Positions 1 to 8,729 of a stretch of DNA of 64,000 nt are shown here, piece by piece. The stretch comes from DATBJJ01 sp036556425 (GTDB taxonomy: Bacteria > Acidobacteriota > Vicinamibacteria > Vicinamibacterales > 2-12-FULL-66-21). The notes under the pieces were generated by a model, which saw only the letters and a list, made by a program, of their open reading frames with translations, was not told the origin of the DNA and did no database searches. Position 1 is the first letter of the stretch; each line of letters starts with the position of its first letter. The stretch covers positions 3,718 through 67,717 of the forward strand of contig DATBJJ010000002.1 of the NCBI GenBank assembly GCA_036556425.1, in the 5' to 3' direction. The position numbers were made by a program, and so were the translations under genes.

Positions 1-299
1 TGTTCTACGCCTCGTTTGGATTCGTCGTGACCTCGTCGGTCGCGATTGCGGGCGTGCTGCTGGTGTTCTGCTATCTGATCGTGCCATCGGTGGCGGCGAT
101 GCTCTTCGCGGACACGATCGGCAAGCGCCTCGCGATCGGATGGAGCATGGGCACCGTCGTGTCGGCGCTCGGCGTGTACTTGTCGCTCGTGCTCGATCTG
201 CCGACCGGCGCGACGATCGTCTGCACGTTCGGCCTCGTGCTCGTCGTGATGGCGATGGTGCGCGTGCTCGCCTCTCCCTGTTACCTGACGTTACTGTGA
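1..299 (+). CDS. Metal-ion ABC transporter permease, C-terminal part (ABC-3 family)
   Basis: Only the last roughly 100 codons are present; the reading frame is open to the left edge (first full codon at base 3). The translated piece is almost entirely hydrophobic, with at least three membrane segments, and contains the run LIVPSVAAMLFA, typical of the last helices of ZnuB/MntB-type permeases. Such proteins form the inner-membrane channel for zinc or manganese uptake with an ATPase and a binding protein, which should lie left of this window. The stop at 297-299 is followed 48 bp later by uxaC on the same strand. The metal cannot be read from the fragment. Confidence 0.8.
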   Translation, partial: FYASFGFVVTSSVAIAGVLLVFCYLIVPSVAAMLFADTIGKRLAIGWSMGTVVSALGVYLSLVLDLPTGATIVCTFGLVLVVMAMVRVLASPCYLTLL

Positions 300-347
300 C
301 GTCGGCTTGTCCGCTGCCGACGCCCAGTGTAAGGTAGGGGGTCAAAG

Positions 348-1793
348 GTGAGACGCGTGGCGTTCATAGACGACGACTTTCTTCTGCAGAACAAGACGGC
401 GCGCTATCTGTACGAACGATACGCGGCGCCGCAGCCGGTCCTCGACTATCACAATCATCTGCCCCCTCGGGACATCGCCGAGAATCGCCGCTTCAAGAAC
501 CTGTTCGAGATCTGGCTCGAAGGGGATCACTACAAGTGGCGCGCGATGCGGACGAGCGGCGTCGACGAGCGCTACTGCACCGGCGATGCCGATCCGTTCG
601 AGAAGTTCCTGGCGTGGGCGCGCACGGTGCCGCACTGCCTGCGCAATCCGCTCTATCACTGGACGCACCTCGAGCTGCAGCGCTACTTCGGGATCGACGA
701 ACTGCTCGACGAGAAGACGGCGGCGTCGATTTGGAGCCGCGCGAACGCGCTGCTCGCGACCGACGATCTGCGCGCGCACGGCATCCTCAAGAAATTCAAC
801 GTCGCCGCGCTCTGCACGACCGACGATCCGGCCGACACGCTCGACTGGCACGAGAAGATCCAGGCGTCATCGCTCGCGACGCGCGTGTATCCCGCGTTCC
901 GTCCGGATCGCGCGCTCGAGGTCCACGCTCCGGACGCGTTCAACGCGTGGGTCGACCGGCTCTCCGCGGCGGCGGGCGTCGACATCGTCACGCTCGCCAG
1001 CTTCCGCGATGCGCTCGCGAAACGGCACCAGGATTTCCACGATCTCGGCGGGCGGCTGTCGGATCACGGCCTCGCGTACTGCTTCGCGCTCGACTGCGAC
1101 GAGCGGACGGCGTCGGCCATCTTCGACAAGGCGCGCGCCGGCAAGGCGGGCAGCCGCGAAGAGGCCGAGCGCTTCGCGTCGTACATGATGCTGTTCTTCG
1201 GCCATCTCGACGCGCAGAAGGGCTGGACCAAACAGCTTCATCTCGGCGCGCTGCGGAACGTCAGCACGCGAATGACGCGGATTCTCGGGCCGAACACCGG
1301 CTACGACTCGATCGGCGACTGGCCGCAGGCGGAGATGCTCGGCCGCTATCTCGATCGCCTCGACGTCGAGGACGCGCTGCCGAAGACGATCGTCTACAAC
1401 GTGAACCCCTCGGACAACTACGCGTTCGCGACGATGATCGGCAACTTCCAGCGCGGACCGATCGCCGGGAAGATCCAATTCGGGAGCTCGTGGTGGTTCC
1501 TCGATCAGAAGGATGGGATCGAGTGGCAGCTCGACGCGCTGTCGAACGTCGGCCTGCTCGCGCACTTCGTCGGCATGCTGACCGACTCGCGCTCGTTCAT
1601 GTCGTATCCGCGGCACGAGTACTTCCGCCGCGTGCTCTGCAGCCGGCTCGGACGCGAGATGGAGAGCGGCGAGCTGCCGGATCGCGAGGATCTGATCGGC
1701 ACGCTCATCGAGAACGTCTGCTTCGGGAACGCGAACCGGTTCCTCGGGCTCGGCAACGAGAAGCCCGCGTCTACGGCTTCGACGCTGGCGTAA
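348..1793 (+). CDS. uxaC: Glucuronate isomerase (uronate isomerase)
   Basis: The 481-residue product matches the usual length of uronate isomerases, TIM-barrel enzymes of the amidohydrolase superfamily that convert D-glucuronate to D-fructuronate and D-galacturonate to D-tagaturonate. The N-terminal metal-site motif DYHNHLPP has its histidines near residues 35 and 37, and the C-terminal stretch WWFLDQKDGIEWQLDA, then DSRSFMSYPRHEYFRR, is highly characteristic. Start is GTG at 348, preceded by a purine-rich GGTAGGGGG. No other uronate-pathway gene is adjacent, so it may serve hexuronate catabolism as a scattered gene. Its last 23 bp overlap the 3' end of the convergent DUF1593 gene. Confidence 0.95.
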   Translation: MRRVAFIDDDFLLQNKTARYLYERYAAPQPVLDYHNHLPPRDIAENRRFKNLFEIWLEGDHYKWRAMRTSGVDERYCTGDADPFEKFLAWARTVPHCLRNPLYHWTHLELQRYFGIDELLDEKTAASIWSRANALLATDDLRAHGILKKFNVAALCTTDDPADTLDWHEKIQASSLATRVYPAFRPDRALEVHAPDAFNAWVDRLSAAAGVDIVTLASFRDALAKRHQDFHDLGGRLSDHGLAYCFALDCDERTASAIFDKARAGKAGSREEAERFASYMMLFFGHLDAQKGWTKQLHLGALRNVSTRMTRILGPNTGYDSIGDWPQAEMLGRYLDRLDVEDALPKTIVYNVNPSDNYAFATMIGNFQRGPIAGKIQFGSSWWFLDQKDGIEWQLDALSNVGLLAHFVGMLTDSRSFMSYPRHEYFRRVLCSRLGREMESGELPDREDLIGTLIENVCFGNANRFLGLGNEKPASTASTLA

Positions 1794-3330
1794 TCTTCAG
1801 CACCACCCGCCGATAGGACGTCAGCGTCGGCGTTCCGTTGTCGACGACCTGCAGAATCACGTGCGCGGTGCCGGCGACGCGAGGCGTGACGGTCGCGCGC
1901 GCGCTATTCGCATTCTCGATCGTCGCGCGCGCGGGAGGATCGGGCGGTCCTCCAGAAGCCGCGGACGGAATGTTGCCTTCACCCGCCGGAACCGCGCGCA
2001 CCGATCCCGAATACACAGGCTGACCGGGGATTCCGCTGCCGGCTTCCGGATAGACGAACCACGTGTATTGAAGCGCGTTGCCGTCGGGATCGCGCGTGCC
2101 CGCCGCGTCGAGCACGATCGGCGTTCCGACGACGGCGTCGATCGCGAGCGGTTCCTTTCCCGAACGTCCGTTCACGACGACGTCCGGATTGTGATTCGCG
2201 TCGCGAACGTCCTTGATCGTCCAATCCATCCGCGCCGCGAAGTCGTGCTGGAACGCCTCGCGCCAGCGCCAGATCGTCGCCTGATCGGACGTATAGCGCT
2301 TTCCATCGGTGCCCGTCACCGTGTCCTTCGAGTTGTCGCGGCCCGGGTACGAATCCCCGCCCTGCGTCCACGTGGGACGCGGCTCGCCGTAGAACTGCCG
2401 CCACACGTATCGGCCCGACCATCCGCCGTAGGTCGGACTCATGAAGCTCGCGAGGCCGTTGTTGATGAGGCCGAGGAACGCCGGCGTGTCGCCTTCGTGG
2501 ATGCAGCACGGCATTGGATACAGCGTGCCGAGCGGACCTTTGCCGCGAATGTTCGCGTTGATCCAGTCGTCGGTGAACGTCGTGAAATCCGCGCCCGGCG
2601 CGTTCTTGTAGAAGCGATCGCCGCTGATCCCGGTCCACGTCGCGAGGTAGTACTGAGCGCCGTCCGGCGTCGACGGCATCACGACGTACGCGACCGACGG
2701 GAACTCCCGCCTGATCCACGGCCCCGCATCGTCCTGATCGGAGATCGAATAGACACGCAGCTTCGCGACGGCTCGAGACAACTGATCCGGCGTACGTGTG
2801 GCGCGGAACGTCAGCAGCGCTTGCGCGAGCGTGTTCGCGCCGCCCCACGCGAGCACCCAGAGCGGACGCGGGTCGCTCGATTCGAGTCCCTTGATGATCG
2901 ACTCGGCGCCCGGCGAGAGCTTGTCGGCGCCCACCGCCTGCATCCCGAACCCCTGCTGGCCCGGCGCGACGGTGTTCCGGAGCGCCGCGGCGGTGGGGAA
3001 GCCCGGCTCGTGCTTCGCCAAATTCGGCTGCACTTTGTCGTACGCGTCGAGCAATTGGTGAATCACGTCCGGCCGCACCTTGTTCCGCATCCACGTCGAT
3101 GTCGTCGCCACCAGTCCTTCGACGTCGTACTGATTCGCGTAGACGAGGAATCGCACCATCGACATCTGATCGTCCGGCTCGTTCGCGATGTCGGTCATCA
3201 CGAGGACCCGGGATTTCGCGACGTAGGGATCGATGCGCGAGGCGATCGGGTCCGGCGCCTGCGCGAGCGGCTGCGATGGAAGGGTGAGGGCGATGGTCAG
3301 GGCGAACGTAGACGCGACGGTGATTCTCAT
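1771..3330 (-). CDS. Secreted DUF1593 / Sde182-like nucleoside-hydrolase-fold protein
   Basis: A 519-residue exported protein. The first 25 residues form a Sec signal peptide ending near QPLAQA. A DUF1593 domain follows (about residues 40-330), opening with VLVMTDIANEPDD, the aspartate-rich signature of nucleoside-hydrolase folds, and containing GGANTLAQAL. The C-terminal part (about 400-515) looks like the beta-sandwich domain that follows in Sde182-like proteins (RDPDGNALQYTWFVYPEAG). Relatives are linked to polysaccharide degradation; the reaction is not established here. I chose the ATG at 3328-3330 because the frame upstream is only repeat array. A possible promoter (TATGCT on the minus strand at 3343-3348) sits so close that the transcript may be nearly leaderless. 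Confidence 0.85.
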   Translation of the reverse strand: MRITVASTFALTIALTLPSQPLAQAPDPIASRIDPYVAKSRVLVMTDIANEPDDQMSMVRFLVYANQYDVEGLVATTSTWMRNKVRPDVIHQLLDAYDKVQPNLAKHEPGFPTAAALRNTVAPGQQGFGMQAVGADKLSPGAESIIKGLESSDPRPLWVLAWGGANTLAQALLTFRATRTPDQLSRAVAKLRVYSISDQDDAGPWIRREFPSVAYVVMPSTPDGAQYYLATWTGISGDRFYKNAPGADFTTFTDDWINANIRGKGPLGTLYPMPCCIHEGDTPAFLGLINNGLASFMSPTYGGWSGRYVWRQFYGEPRPTWTQGGDSYPGRDNSKDTVTGTDGKRYTSDQATIWRWREAFQHDFAARMDWTIKDVRDANHNPDVVVNGRSGKEPLAIDAVVGTPIVLDAAGTRDPDGNALQYTWFVYPEAGSGIPGQPVYSGSVRAVPAGEGNIPSAASGGPPDPPARATIENANSARATVTPRVAGTAHVILQVVDNGTPTLTSYRRVVLKITPASKP

Positions 3331-3354
3331 GGAGAAGCAGAGAGCATAACGATC

Positions 3355-3544
3355 AGGGTGCCAGGGTGCCAAGGTGCAAGGGTGCCAGGGTGCAGGGTGC
3401 AAGGGTGCAGGGTGCAAGGGTGCAGGGTGCAAGGTGCAAAAGGGAGAGTGCAACGGTGCAGCGGAGCAGTGCACAGGCGTTGCACCCCTTGCACCTTTGC
3501 CTTTGCACCTTGCACCCTGGCACCCCTGCACCCTGGCACCCTTT
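3355..3544. repeat. Foldback heptamer array A (GGTGC family)
   Basis: Left arm (about 3355-3435) repeats the core GGTGC every 7-8 bp, with units such as AGGGTGC and AAGGTGC; right arm (about 3479-3544) repeats the complement GCACC (TGCACCC, TTGCACC, TGGCACC). The centre (about 3436-3478) is less regular. The two arms could pair into a long imperfect hairpin or cruciform. It lies between the divergent starts of the DUF1593 gene and blaI. Same family as the array at 37485-37693. The open frames running through it are repeat artefacts. Confidence 0.9.
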
Positions 3545-3557
3545 GCGGAAACCCCTT

Positions 3558-3607
3558 GACTACAACTGTCGTCAACTGGTAATGTCCTTGACGACACTTG
3601 TAGTCAC
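3558..3607 (+). promoter_or_regulatory. blaI promoter with twin BlaI-type operators
   Basis: TTGACT (3558-3563) and TAATGT (3582-3587), 18 bp apart, form a good sigma-70-type promoter. Two operator-like dyads of form GACnACAnnTGTnGTC lie at 3560-3575 (over the -35) and 3592-3607 (over the predicted start of transcription). They face each other as 18-bp inverted copies with a single mismatch. The half-site resembles the ACTACA/TGTAGT operators known for BlaI and MecI, so autorepression of the blaI-M56 pair is the natural reading. Confidence 0.8.
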
Positions 3608-3632
3608 TGACCTGAACGGAATCGAGGCGGCG

Positions 3633-4022
3633 ATGTCTGAATCCTCTATCGGTGAACAAGAGCTCGCGCTGCTCCGGCACATTGCGGACCGCGGGAGCCT
3701 GACGGTCGGCGAGGCGGCCGAGGAGTTCGGGGCCGGGCGCGGGCTCGCGCGGTCGACGGTGTTGACGATGATGGAGCGGCTGCGCGGGAAAGGCCACCTC
3801 GCGCGGAAGATGGTGGACGGCATTTACCGCTATCGCGCACGCGCGTCGTCGGCGGAGCTGCTGAAGGGGGCGGTGCAGCGCTTCGTCGAGCGCAATCTCG
3901 ATGGATCGGTCTCGCCCTTCCTGGCGTATCTGTCAGAGGCCGATCGGATCTCGGACGCCGAGCTGAAAGAGCTGCAGGAGATCGTGGCGCGGCTGAACGC
4001 GGATCGGCGAAAGGAACGGTGA
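3633..4022 (+). CDS. BlaI/MecI/CopY-family transcriptional repressor
   Basis: A 129-residue winged-helix repressor. Residues 1-75 show the family pattern ELALLRHIADRGSLTVGEAAEEF, then ARSTVLTMMERLRGKGHL; the C-terminal half is the helical dimerisation region. In known systems the partner M56 sensor protease triggers cleavage of the repressor and so induction. I chose ATG 3633 because it has GAGG 5 bp upstream and because the earlier in-frame ATG at 3582 falls inside the predicted -10. The stop lies 6 bp before the M56 gene, giving a two-gene operon. No beta-lactamase is adjacent, so the regulated target is unknown. Confidence 0.92.
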   Translation: MSESSIGEQELALLRHIADRGSLTVGEAAEEFGAGRGLARSTVLTMMERLRGKGHLARKMVDGIYRYRARASSAELLKGAVQRFVERNLDGSVSPFLAYLSEADRISDAELKELQEIVARLNADRRKER

Positions 4023-4028
4023 CCGATC

Positions 4029-5876
4029 ATGATGTCGACGCTTGCACGCGCATCGATCGACGGCGGGATCGTGGTCGCGATCGTCTGGGTCGTCGCGCGG
4101 GTGTTCAGATTGTCGCCGGCCGCGCGGACTGCGCTCTGGTGGTGCGCCGCCGCCAAGTTCGTCGTTGCGCTCATCTGGGTAAGTCCGGTTCTCGTTCCGA
4201 TTCTGCCGCCGGTCGAGCGCATCGCTGCGCCGCCTGTGGCGACGGCCATCACCGCGCGCGAGCCGATCGCCGATTCTGCCGCGGCGATCGGAGGGCCTCG
4301 AATCCGCGCGTCCAACGCCCTCGATCGATGGTCGGCAACGATCGTTGGCTTCTGGATGGCCGGATGCGTCGCGGCCGCCGTCATCGGTCTGCGCCGCGTC
4401 GAGAAGATGAAGCGCATCGTCGCGCGCTCCTCGCTCGCGCCGCCGCCGATTCAGGACATGGCGGAACGGCTGGCCGTCCGCCTGAAGCTGCGAAGGACGC
4501 CGCAGATTCGCATGTCCGATGGCGTGACGACGCCGCTCGTCGTGGGCGTGCTGAAGCCCGTCGTCCTCCTTCCAATCCAGAGCTTCGATCGGCTCGGCGA
4601 GAGCCAGCAGCTCATGGTGCTCTGCCACGAGCTCGCGCACGTCAAGCGCGGCGATCTCTGGTTCGGCTGCACGCCGGCGCTCGCGGAGCGCGTGTTCTTC
4701 TTTCACCCGCTCGCCCACTTGGCCGCGCGCGAGTACTCGCTCTGGCGTGAGGCCGCGTGCGACGCCGCGGTGCTCGACGCGCTCGACGCGGCGCCGCGCG
4801 ATTACGGCCGTCTCTTGCTCGACCTCGGCGTCGCGCGCAGGCGCACCGGGCTTGCCGCCGCCGGCGCCCCGTGGTCGTTCCCGAATCTCAAGCGGAGGAT
4901 CGTCATGCTGCAGGATCCATCAATGCGCCCGAAAGGCTCGCGCTTCCTCTCCGCCGCCATGGTCAGCCTCGCGGCGTTCGCGATCGTGCCGCTGCAGTTG
5001 GCCGCGAGGCCCGCAGCCGGTCCGGGAGAGCAATCCAAGAGTGTCGAAACTAATGTCGAGAAGCACGACGAAGCCGAACAGCGCGACGGAAAGCCCAAGC
5101 CGCCGCAGAGCAGAGAGGAACTCACCCGCGAGCGAATACGCGAGCTGGAGCGTGAAATCGAGCGCTTCAAGGAACGCGAACGCGCGCGGAGCGACAGCGA
5201 ACGGCCGATCGAATTCACCCGCGACGATGTCCGTTTCGTGGCGTTCTTTTCAGACGACCAGACGACGTCGTCCGGATCGGATGAGGACAGGGCGCGAGCG
5301 CGGCGGTATCGCCGGGGCAGCGATCCGATGATTTGGTTCATGCTGGATGGCCGCGAGTGTGTCGTGAGAGATCGCGAAACGATCGATCGCGTCCAAGCCG
5401 CGTGGAAGCCGGTCTACGAGATCGGCGATCTACAGGGCGTCATTGGCGGCGAGCAGGGCAAGCTCGGCGAAAAGCAGGGCGAGATCGGCGCGCTGCTGGG
5501 AACGCTCGGCGCCAGGCAGGGCGAGCTGGGCGCGCTACAGGCGAAACTCGCCGAGGAGCAAGTGCGCTTGGCCGAACGGGAGGCGCGCGCGATGACCGAT
5601 GCGGCGCGCGAGGCGCTGGAACGCGACCATCGCGGCATGGAGCGTGAGATCGATGCGCGAGCGAAGAAGTTGCACGACGAGATGCGTGAGCTGAACGCGC
5701 GCATGCGCGAGCTCGACGAGCCCATCCGCAAGCTCAATGAGCCCATGGAGGAGCTCGCGCGCAAGATGTCGACCCTCAGCGGACAGATGGAAGAAGAGAG
5801 TCACCGCGCGCGCATCGAAACGCGACGGATCTTCGAGCGCGCGATCGCGAACGGCTCCGCTGAAATCGTCAAGTAG
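4029..5876 (+). CDS. M56 family metallopeptidase (BlaR1-like sensor protease)
   Basis: A 615-residue membrane protein. Residues 1-120 hold the first membrane segments; the zinc-protease motif HELAH begins at residue 200 (CHELAHVKRGD), followed by the expected EACDAAVL segment. A further membrane segment (about residues 313-330, AAMVSLAAFAIVPLQLAA) leads to a charged C-terminal half. In place of the penicillin-binding domain of true BlaR1, this half is predicted coiled coil with degenerate repeats (LGEKQGEIGALLGTLG, ARQGELGALQAKL) and ends in Glu/Arg-rich helices. It is probably the signal-responsive partner of the upstream BlaI-type repressor, but the ligand is unknown. ATGs at 4029 and 4032 are both possible starts. 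Confidence 0.88.
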   Translation: MMSTLARASIDGGIVVAIVWVVARVFRLSPAARTALWWCAAAKFVVALIWVSPVLVPILPPVERIAAPPVATAITAREPIADSAAAIGGPRIRASNALDRWSATIVGFWMAGCVAAAVIGLRRVEKMKRIVARSSLAPPPIQDMAERLAVRLKLRRTPQIRMSDGVTTPLVVGVLKPVVLLPIQSFDRLGESQQLMVLCHELAHVKRGDLWFGCTPALAERVFFFHPLAHLAAREYSLWREAACDAAVLDALDAAPRDYGRLLLDLGVARRRTGLAAAGAPWSFPNLKRRIVMLQDPSMRPKGSRFLSAAMVSLAAFAIVPLQLAARPAAGPGEQSKSVETNVEKHDEAEQRDGKPKPPQSREELTRERIRELEREIERFKERERARSDSERPIEFTRDDVRFVAFFSDDQTTSSGSDEDRARARRYRRGSDPMIWFMLDGRECVVRDRETIDRVQAAWKPVYEIGDLQGVIGGEQGKLGEKQGEIGALLGTLGARQGELGALQAKLAEEQVRLAEREARAMTDAAREALERDHRGMEREIDARAKKLHDEMRELNARMRELDEPIRKLNEPMEELARKMSTLSGQMEEESHRARIETRRIFERAIANGSAEIVK

Positions 5877-5906
5877 TCACGGCACGAAACGTGTAGGGCC
5901 GGCTGC

Positions 5907-6845
5907 ATGCGCACGCAAGGTATGCGGCCGCCCCTGCGGCTCGCGGATGACGTCTGGGTCGTTCGCACCGTCTTCGTCAACGTCTTCTTCGTCAGGACCG
6001 ACAGCGCGACCCGCTGGTTTCTCGTCGACGCCGGCGTTCGCGGTTCGGCGGAAACGATCCGGCAGACCGCGCGTGCGCTCTTCGGCAGCGACGCGCGTCC
6101 GTTCGCGCTCGTGCTCACGCACGGGCACTTCGATCACGTCGGATCGCTCCGCCGGCTCGTCGACGAGTGGAACGTCCCGGTGTACGCGCACTGGCGCGAG
6201 GTTCCACATCTGACCGGCAGCGCACCGTACCCACCTCCAGATCCGACGGTCGGCGGGGGTCTTTTCGCGTGGTCGTCTTGGCTCTTCCCGAGCTCGTCGA
6301 TCGACGTGGCGGATCATCTGCTGCCGCTGCCCGAGGACGGCGCGATTCCCGGAGCCACGGGCTGGCGCGCGATTCCAACTCCCGGCCATACGAACGGCCA
6401 CATCGCGCTCTACCGCGAGCGCGACGGCACGTTGATCGCCGGAGACGCGGTGACGACGACCCGGCCGGAATCGGCGACGGCGGTCGCGCGGCAGCGCGCC
6501 GAAGTGCACGGGCCACCCGCGTATTTCACGAGCGACTGGGGCGCCGCGCATCGATCGGTACAAACGCTGGCCGCGTTGAACGCGGAGACGTTGGCGAGCG
6601 GCCACGGTCCGGTGCTCTACGGCGAGACGATGCGTGAAGAACTGCGCAGGCTCGCGGATGGGTTCGTCGAACGCGCCGTTCCATCGCGGGGCCGCTACGT
6701 CCGGCAGCCGGCGCGAATCGAGCCCGACGGTTCCTTGATTCTTCCACCCGATCCGTTCCGGCCGGCGATGCGCACCGTCTTGGGCGCCGCGGCCGCGGCG
6801 GTCGTCGCGGCCGGCATCGTGAGGCGAATCCGAGCGTCTCGTTAG
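5907..6845 (+). CDS. MBL-fold metallo-hydrolase
   Basis: A 312-residue metallo-beta-lactamase-fold protein. The metal-binding motif THGHFDH lies at residues 71-77; later ligands are in TPGHTNGH (third histidine) and the GDAV aspartate. This arrangement is that of the broad glyoxalase II/thioesterase-like group, so a hydrolase is likely but the substrate is not evident. The C terminus (about 285-308) is an Ala/Val-rich hydrophobic segment followed by RRIRASR, which could be a tail anchor. It starts 30 bp after the M56 gene and may share its transcript. Its stop overlaps the stop of the convergent DUF1080 gene. Confidence 0.85.
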   Translation: MRTQGMRPPLRLADDVWVVRTVFVNVFFVRTDSATRWFLVDAGVRGSAETIRQTARALFGSDARPFALVLTHGHFDHVGSLRRLVDEWNVPVYAHWREVPHLTGSAPYPPPDPTVGGGLFAWSSWLFPSSSIDVADHLLPLPEDGAIPGATGWRAIPTPGHTNGHIALYRERDGTLIAGDAVTTTRPESATAVARQRAEVHGPPAYFTSDWGAAHRSVQTLAALNAETLASGHGPVLYGETMREELRRLADGFVERAVPSRGRYVRQPARIEPDGSLILPPDPFRPAMRTVLGAAAAAVVAAGIVRRIRASR

Positions 6846-7627
6846 CCTGGTGGGAACGTCTTCAGCCTGATATTCCGGTATTCGACTTTCATCGGCGGCC
6901 CGACGTGCACTTGCACGCCCAGCAGCCCGTCCGCCGGTCTATTGGGTGCATCGTCGTCGACGACCACCGTCATGAGCCGCCCGTTGACGACGTGCGTCAA
7001 CGAGTTGCCGCGCGCGATGATGTGGACGGCGTTCCACTCATCGGTCGCGATCGCCGCCATCTCCGCGGCATCGCCGAAGGTCGAGACCACGATCGGCGGA
7101 CGGCCGCCGACGACGCGCGTGAGCTGGCCGCGCACGGCGAGGAATAACCGCCCTTTCTCCTCGTAGTTGTTTCCGACGTATCGCTTCGCGCCGTCGATGT
7201 CGCACTGGTACCCGCGCATCGCGAACTTGTTGTCGGGCGTCACCGGATCGGGAACGGTCTCGCTTCGATAGTTGATGCCGCTGTTGCCGGCGGCGGTGAT
7301 CCGGTATTCGAGCTTGAGCTCGAAATCCTTCGGCCTCCCGCCGCGCCAGATCACGAAGGTGTTGCTCTTGACCACGGTGGTCGGCGTGATCTCGCCGACG
7401 AGCGATCCGTTCTCCGCTCGCCAGTACGCCGGATTTCCCTCCCATCCCGCCAGCGATTTTCCGTCGAAGATCGACTGGAAGCCGGGTTCGTCGCCCTCGA
7501 TTGGCTGTGGACGGTCGCTTTGCTTTGGAACGTACTGCGCGGCCCAATTCTCCCGCGCCGCGGCGATTGCGCTTCCAACGAGAGCGCACGCGCCCAGCGA
7601 GATCGCCGCCGCTATCGCCTTCCTCAT
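6842..7627 (-). CDS. Secreted DUF1080 (3-keto-disaccharide hydrolase-like) protein
   Basis: A 261-residue exported protein with a signal peptide at residues 1-25. The DUF1080 domain covers most of the rest: FQSIFDGKSLAGWEG, then KDFELKLEYRITAAGNSGINYRS and the C-terminal GLLGVQVHVGPPMKVEYRNI are standard signatures of this concanavalin-like fold. Some DUF1080 proteins cleave 3-keto-glycosides; others are uncharacterised. It is the last gene of the five-gene minus-strand operon, 11 bp after the propeller gene. ATG 7625-7627 is the start because it begins a clean signal peptide. Confidence 0.9.
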   Translation of the reverse strand: MRKAIAAAISLGACALVGSAIAAARENWAAQYVPKQSDRPQPIEGDEPGFQSIFDGKSLAGWEGNPAYWRAENGSLVGEITPTTVVKSNTFVIWRGGRPKDFELKLEYRITAAGNSGINYRSETVPDPVTPDNKFAMRGYQCDIDGAKRYVGNNYEEKGRLFLAVRGQLTRVVGGRPPIVVSTFGDAAEMAAIATDEWNAVHIIARGNSLTHVVNGRLMTVVVDDDAPNRPADGLLGVQVHVGPPMKVEYRNIRLKTFPPG

Positions 7628-7638
7628 CGTCAGCTCCG

Positions 7639-8718
7639 CTAGGACACGCGCCGCAGCTTCGTGACGCGTCCGACCTCGACCCATTCGACGACGAAGATGT
7701 TGCCGTCGCGATCGAAGCAGGCGCCGTGCGGGCAGATGAACTGACCTGGAATGAACTTGTCGCGCGGCTCGCGCCGGAGCGGATTGTTCCATTGCGGCGC
7801 GTTCGAATCGCCGAGGTGCGCGACGATCGCGTTCTTCTCGTCGAGGAGCGTGACGCGACCGTGCAGATCGGGCACGACGACCATGCCTTTCCGCTCGTCG
7901 AAGTGACACGGCAGCCTGAAGCCTGGCACGAAGTCGATGTGCTTTCCGTCGAGCGCGAACCGCTGCAGCCGGTTGTTCCTTCGATCCGCGACGACGAGCA
8001 CCGGCGGCGTGCCGCGCGTATCGACCCAGATCCCGTGCGGCTCGTTCAACTGGCCCGGATCCGCGCCGCGTCCGCCGAACGTGCGCACGTACTCCGCGCG
8101 GCTGTTGTACTGATTGATGTAGAACGAGCCGTAGCCGTCGCCGACGTAGATGTCGCCGTTCGGCGCGATCGCGACGTTGGTCGGGTTGTAGCGCGGCGGC
8201 GTACCGTCGGCGCCCGGGCGGTACGCGTCGACCGGCGGCGGCCCTTGGATCTTCCACACGATTTCGCCCTTGAGCGTCGCCTTGACGACGACGGCCTGCA
8301 GATCGGGCTGCGGAGTCATCTTCGGATTCGTCGCGTTGACGGTCAGGTAGAGGAACTCGTCGCGTCCTTCTTTGCGGAGGTGCAGACCGTGCGCGACCCC
8401 TCTGAACTCCTTGCCCCACGAGCGGACGAACTTGCCGTTCCTGTCGAAGACGACCATCGAGTCGGCGCTGTCGCTCGTCGCGTGCACCGTGTGGTGCACG
8501 TAGATATTGCGCTGCGAGTCTTCGACGACGCCGTGCGTGTTGCCCCACTTGACGCTCGGCGGGAGCACGCCCCAGTCGTGGATCGCCTCGTATCGATGCG
8601 CGTCTTCGCCGAGGATCGGCGCCCGCGTTCCCGCTTTGTCCTGCATGCCGAGGAGCACGGGAGAGGCGAGCGGCGCCACGGCCGCGGTTGCGAGGAATTG
8701 GCGTCGCGTCGTTTTCAT
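7639..8718 (-). CDS. Tat-exported beta-propeller (NHL-repeat type) protein
   Basis: A 359-residue protein opening with the twin-arginine motif TTRRQFLATAAVAPLAS. The remainder consists of propeller blades of the NHL/6-bladed type (FDRNGKFVRSWG, NGDIYVGDGYGSFYINQY, VLVVADRRNNRLQRF, RDGNIFVVEWVEVGRVTKL). Proteins of this kind bind ligands or act as lactonase/lyase-like enzymes in the periplasm; no catalytic assignment is possible here. It lies 11 bp after the DUF1501 gene and 11 bp before the DUF1080 gene, so co-expression is very likely. The ATG at 8716-8718 is the only start giving an intact Tat signal. Confidence 0.87.
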   Translation of the reverse strand: MKTTRRQFLATAAVAPLASPVLLGMQDKAGTRAPILGEDAHRYEAIHDWGVLPPSVKWGNTHGVVEDSQRNIYVHHTVHATSDSADSMVVFDRNGKFVRSWGKEFRGVAHGLHLRKEGRDEFLYLTVNATNPKMTPQPDLQAVVVKATLKGEIVWKIQGPPPVDAYRPGADGTPPRYNPTNVAIAPNGDIYVGDGYGSFYINQYNSRAEYVRTFGGRGADPGQLNEPHGIWVDTRGTPPVLVVADRRNNRLQRFALDGKHIDFVPGFRLPCHFDERKGMVVVPDLHGRVTLLDEKNAIVAHLGDSNAPQWNNPLRREPRDKFIPGQFICPHGACFDRDGNIFVVEWVEVGRVTKLRRVS

Positions 8719-8729
8719 GTCGTCACCCT

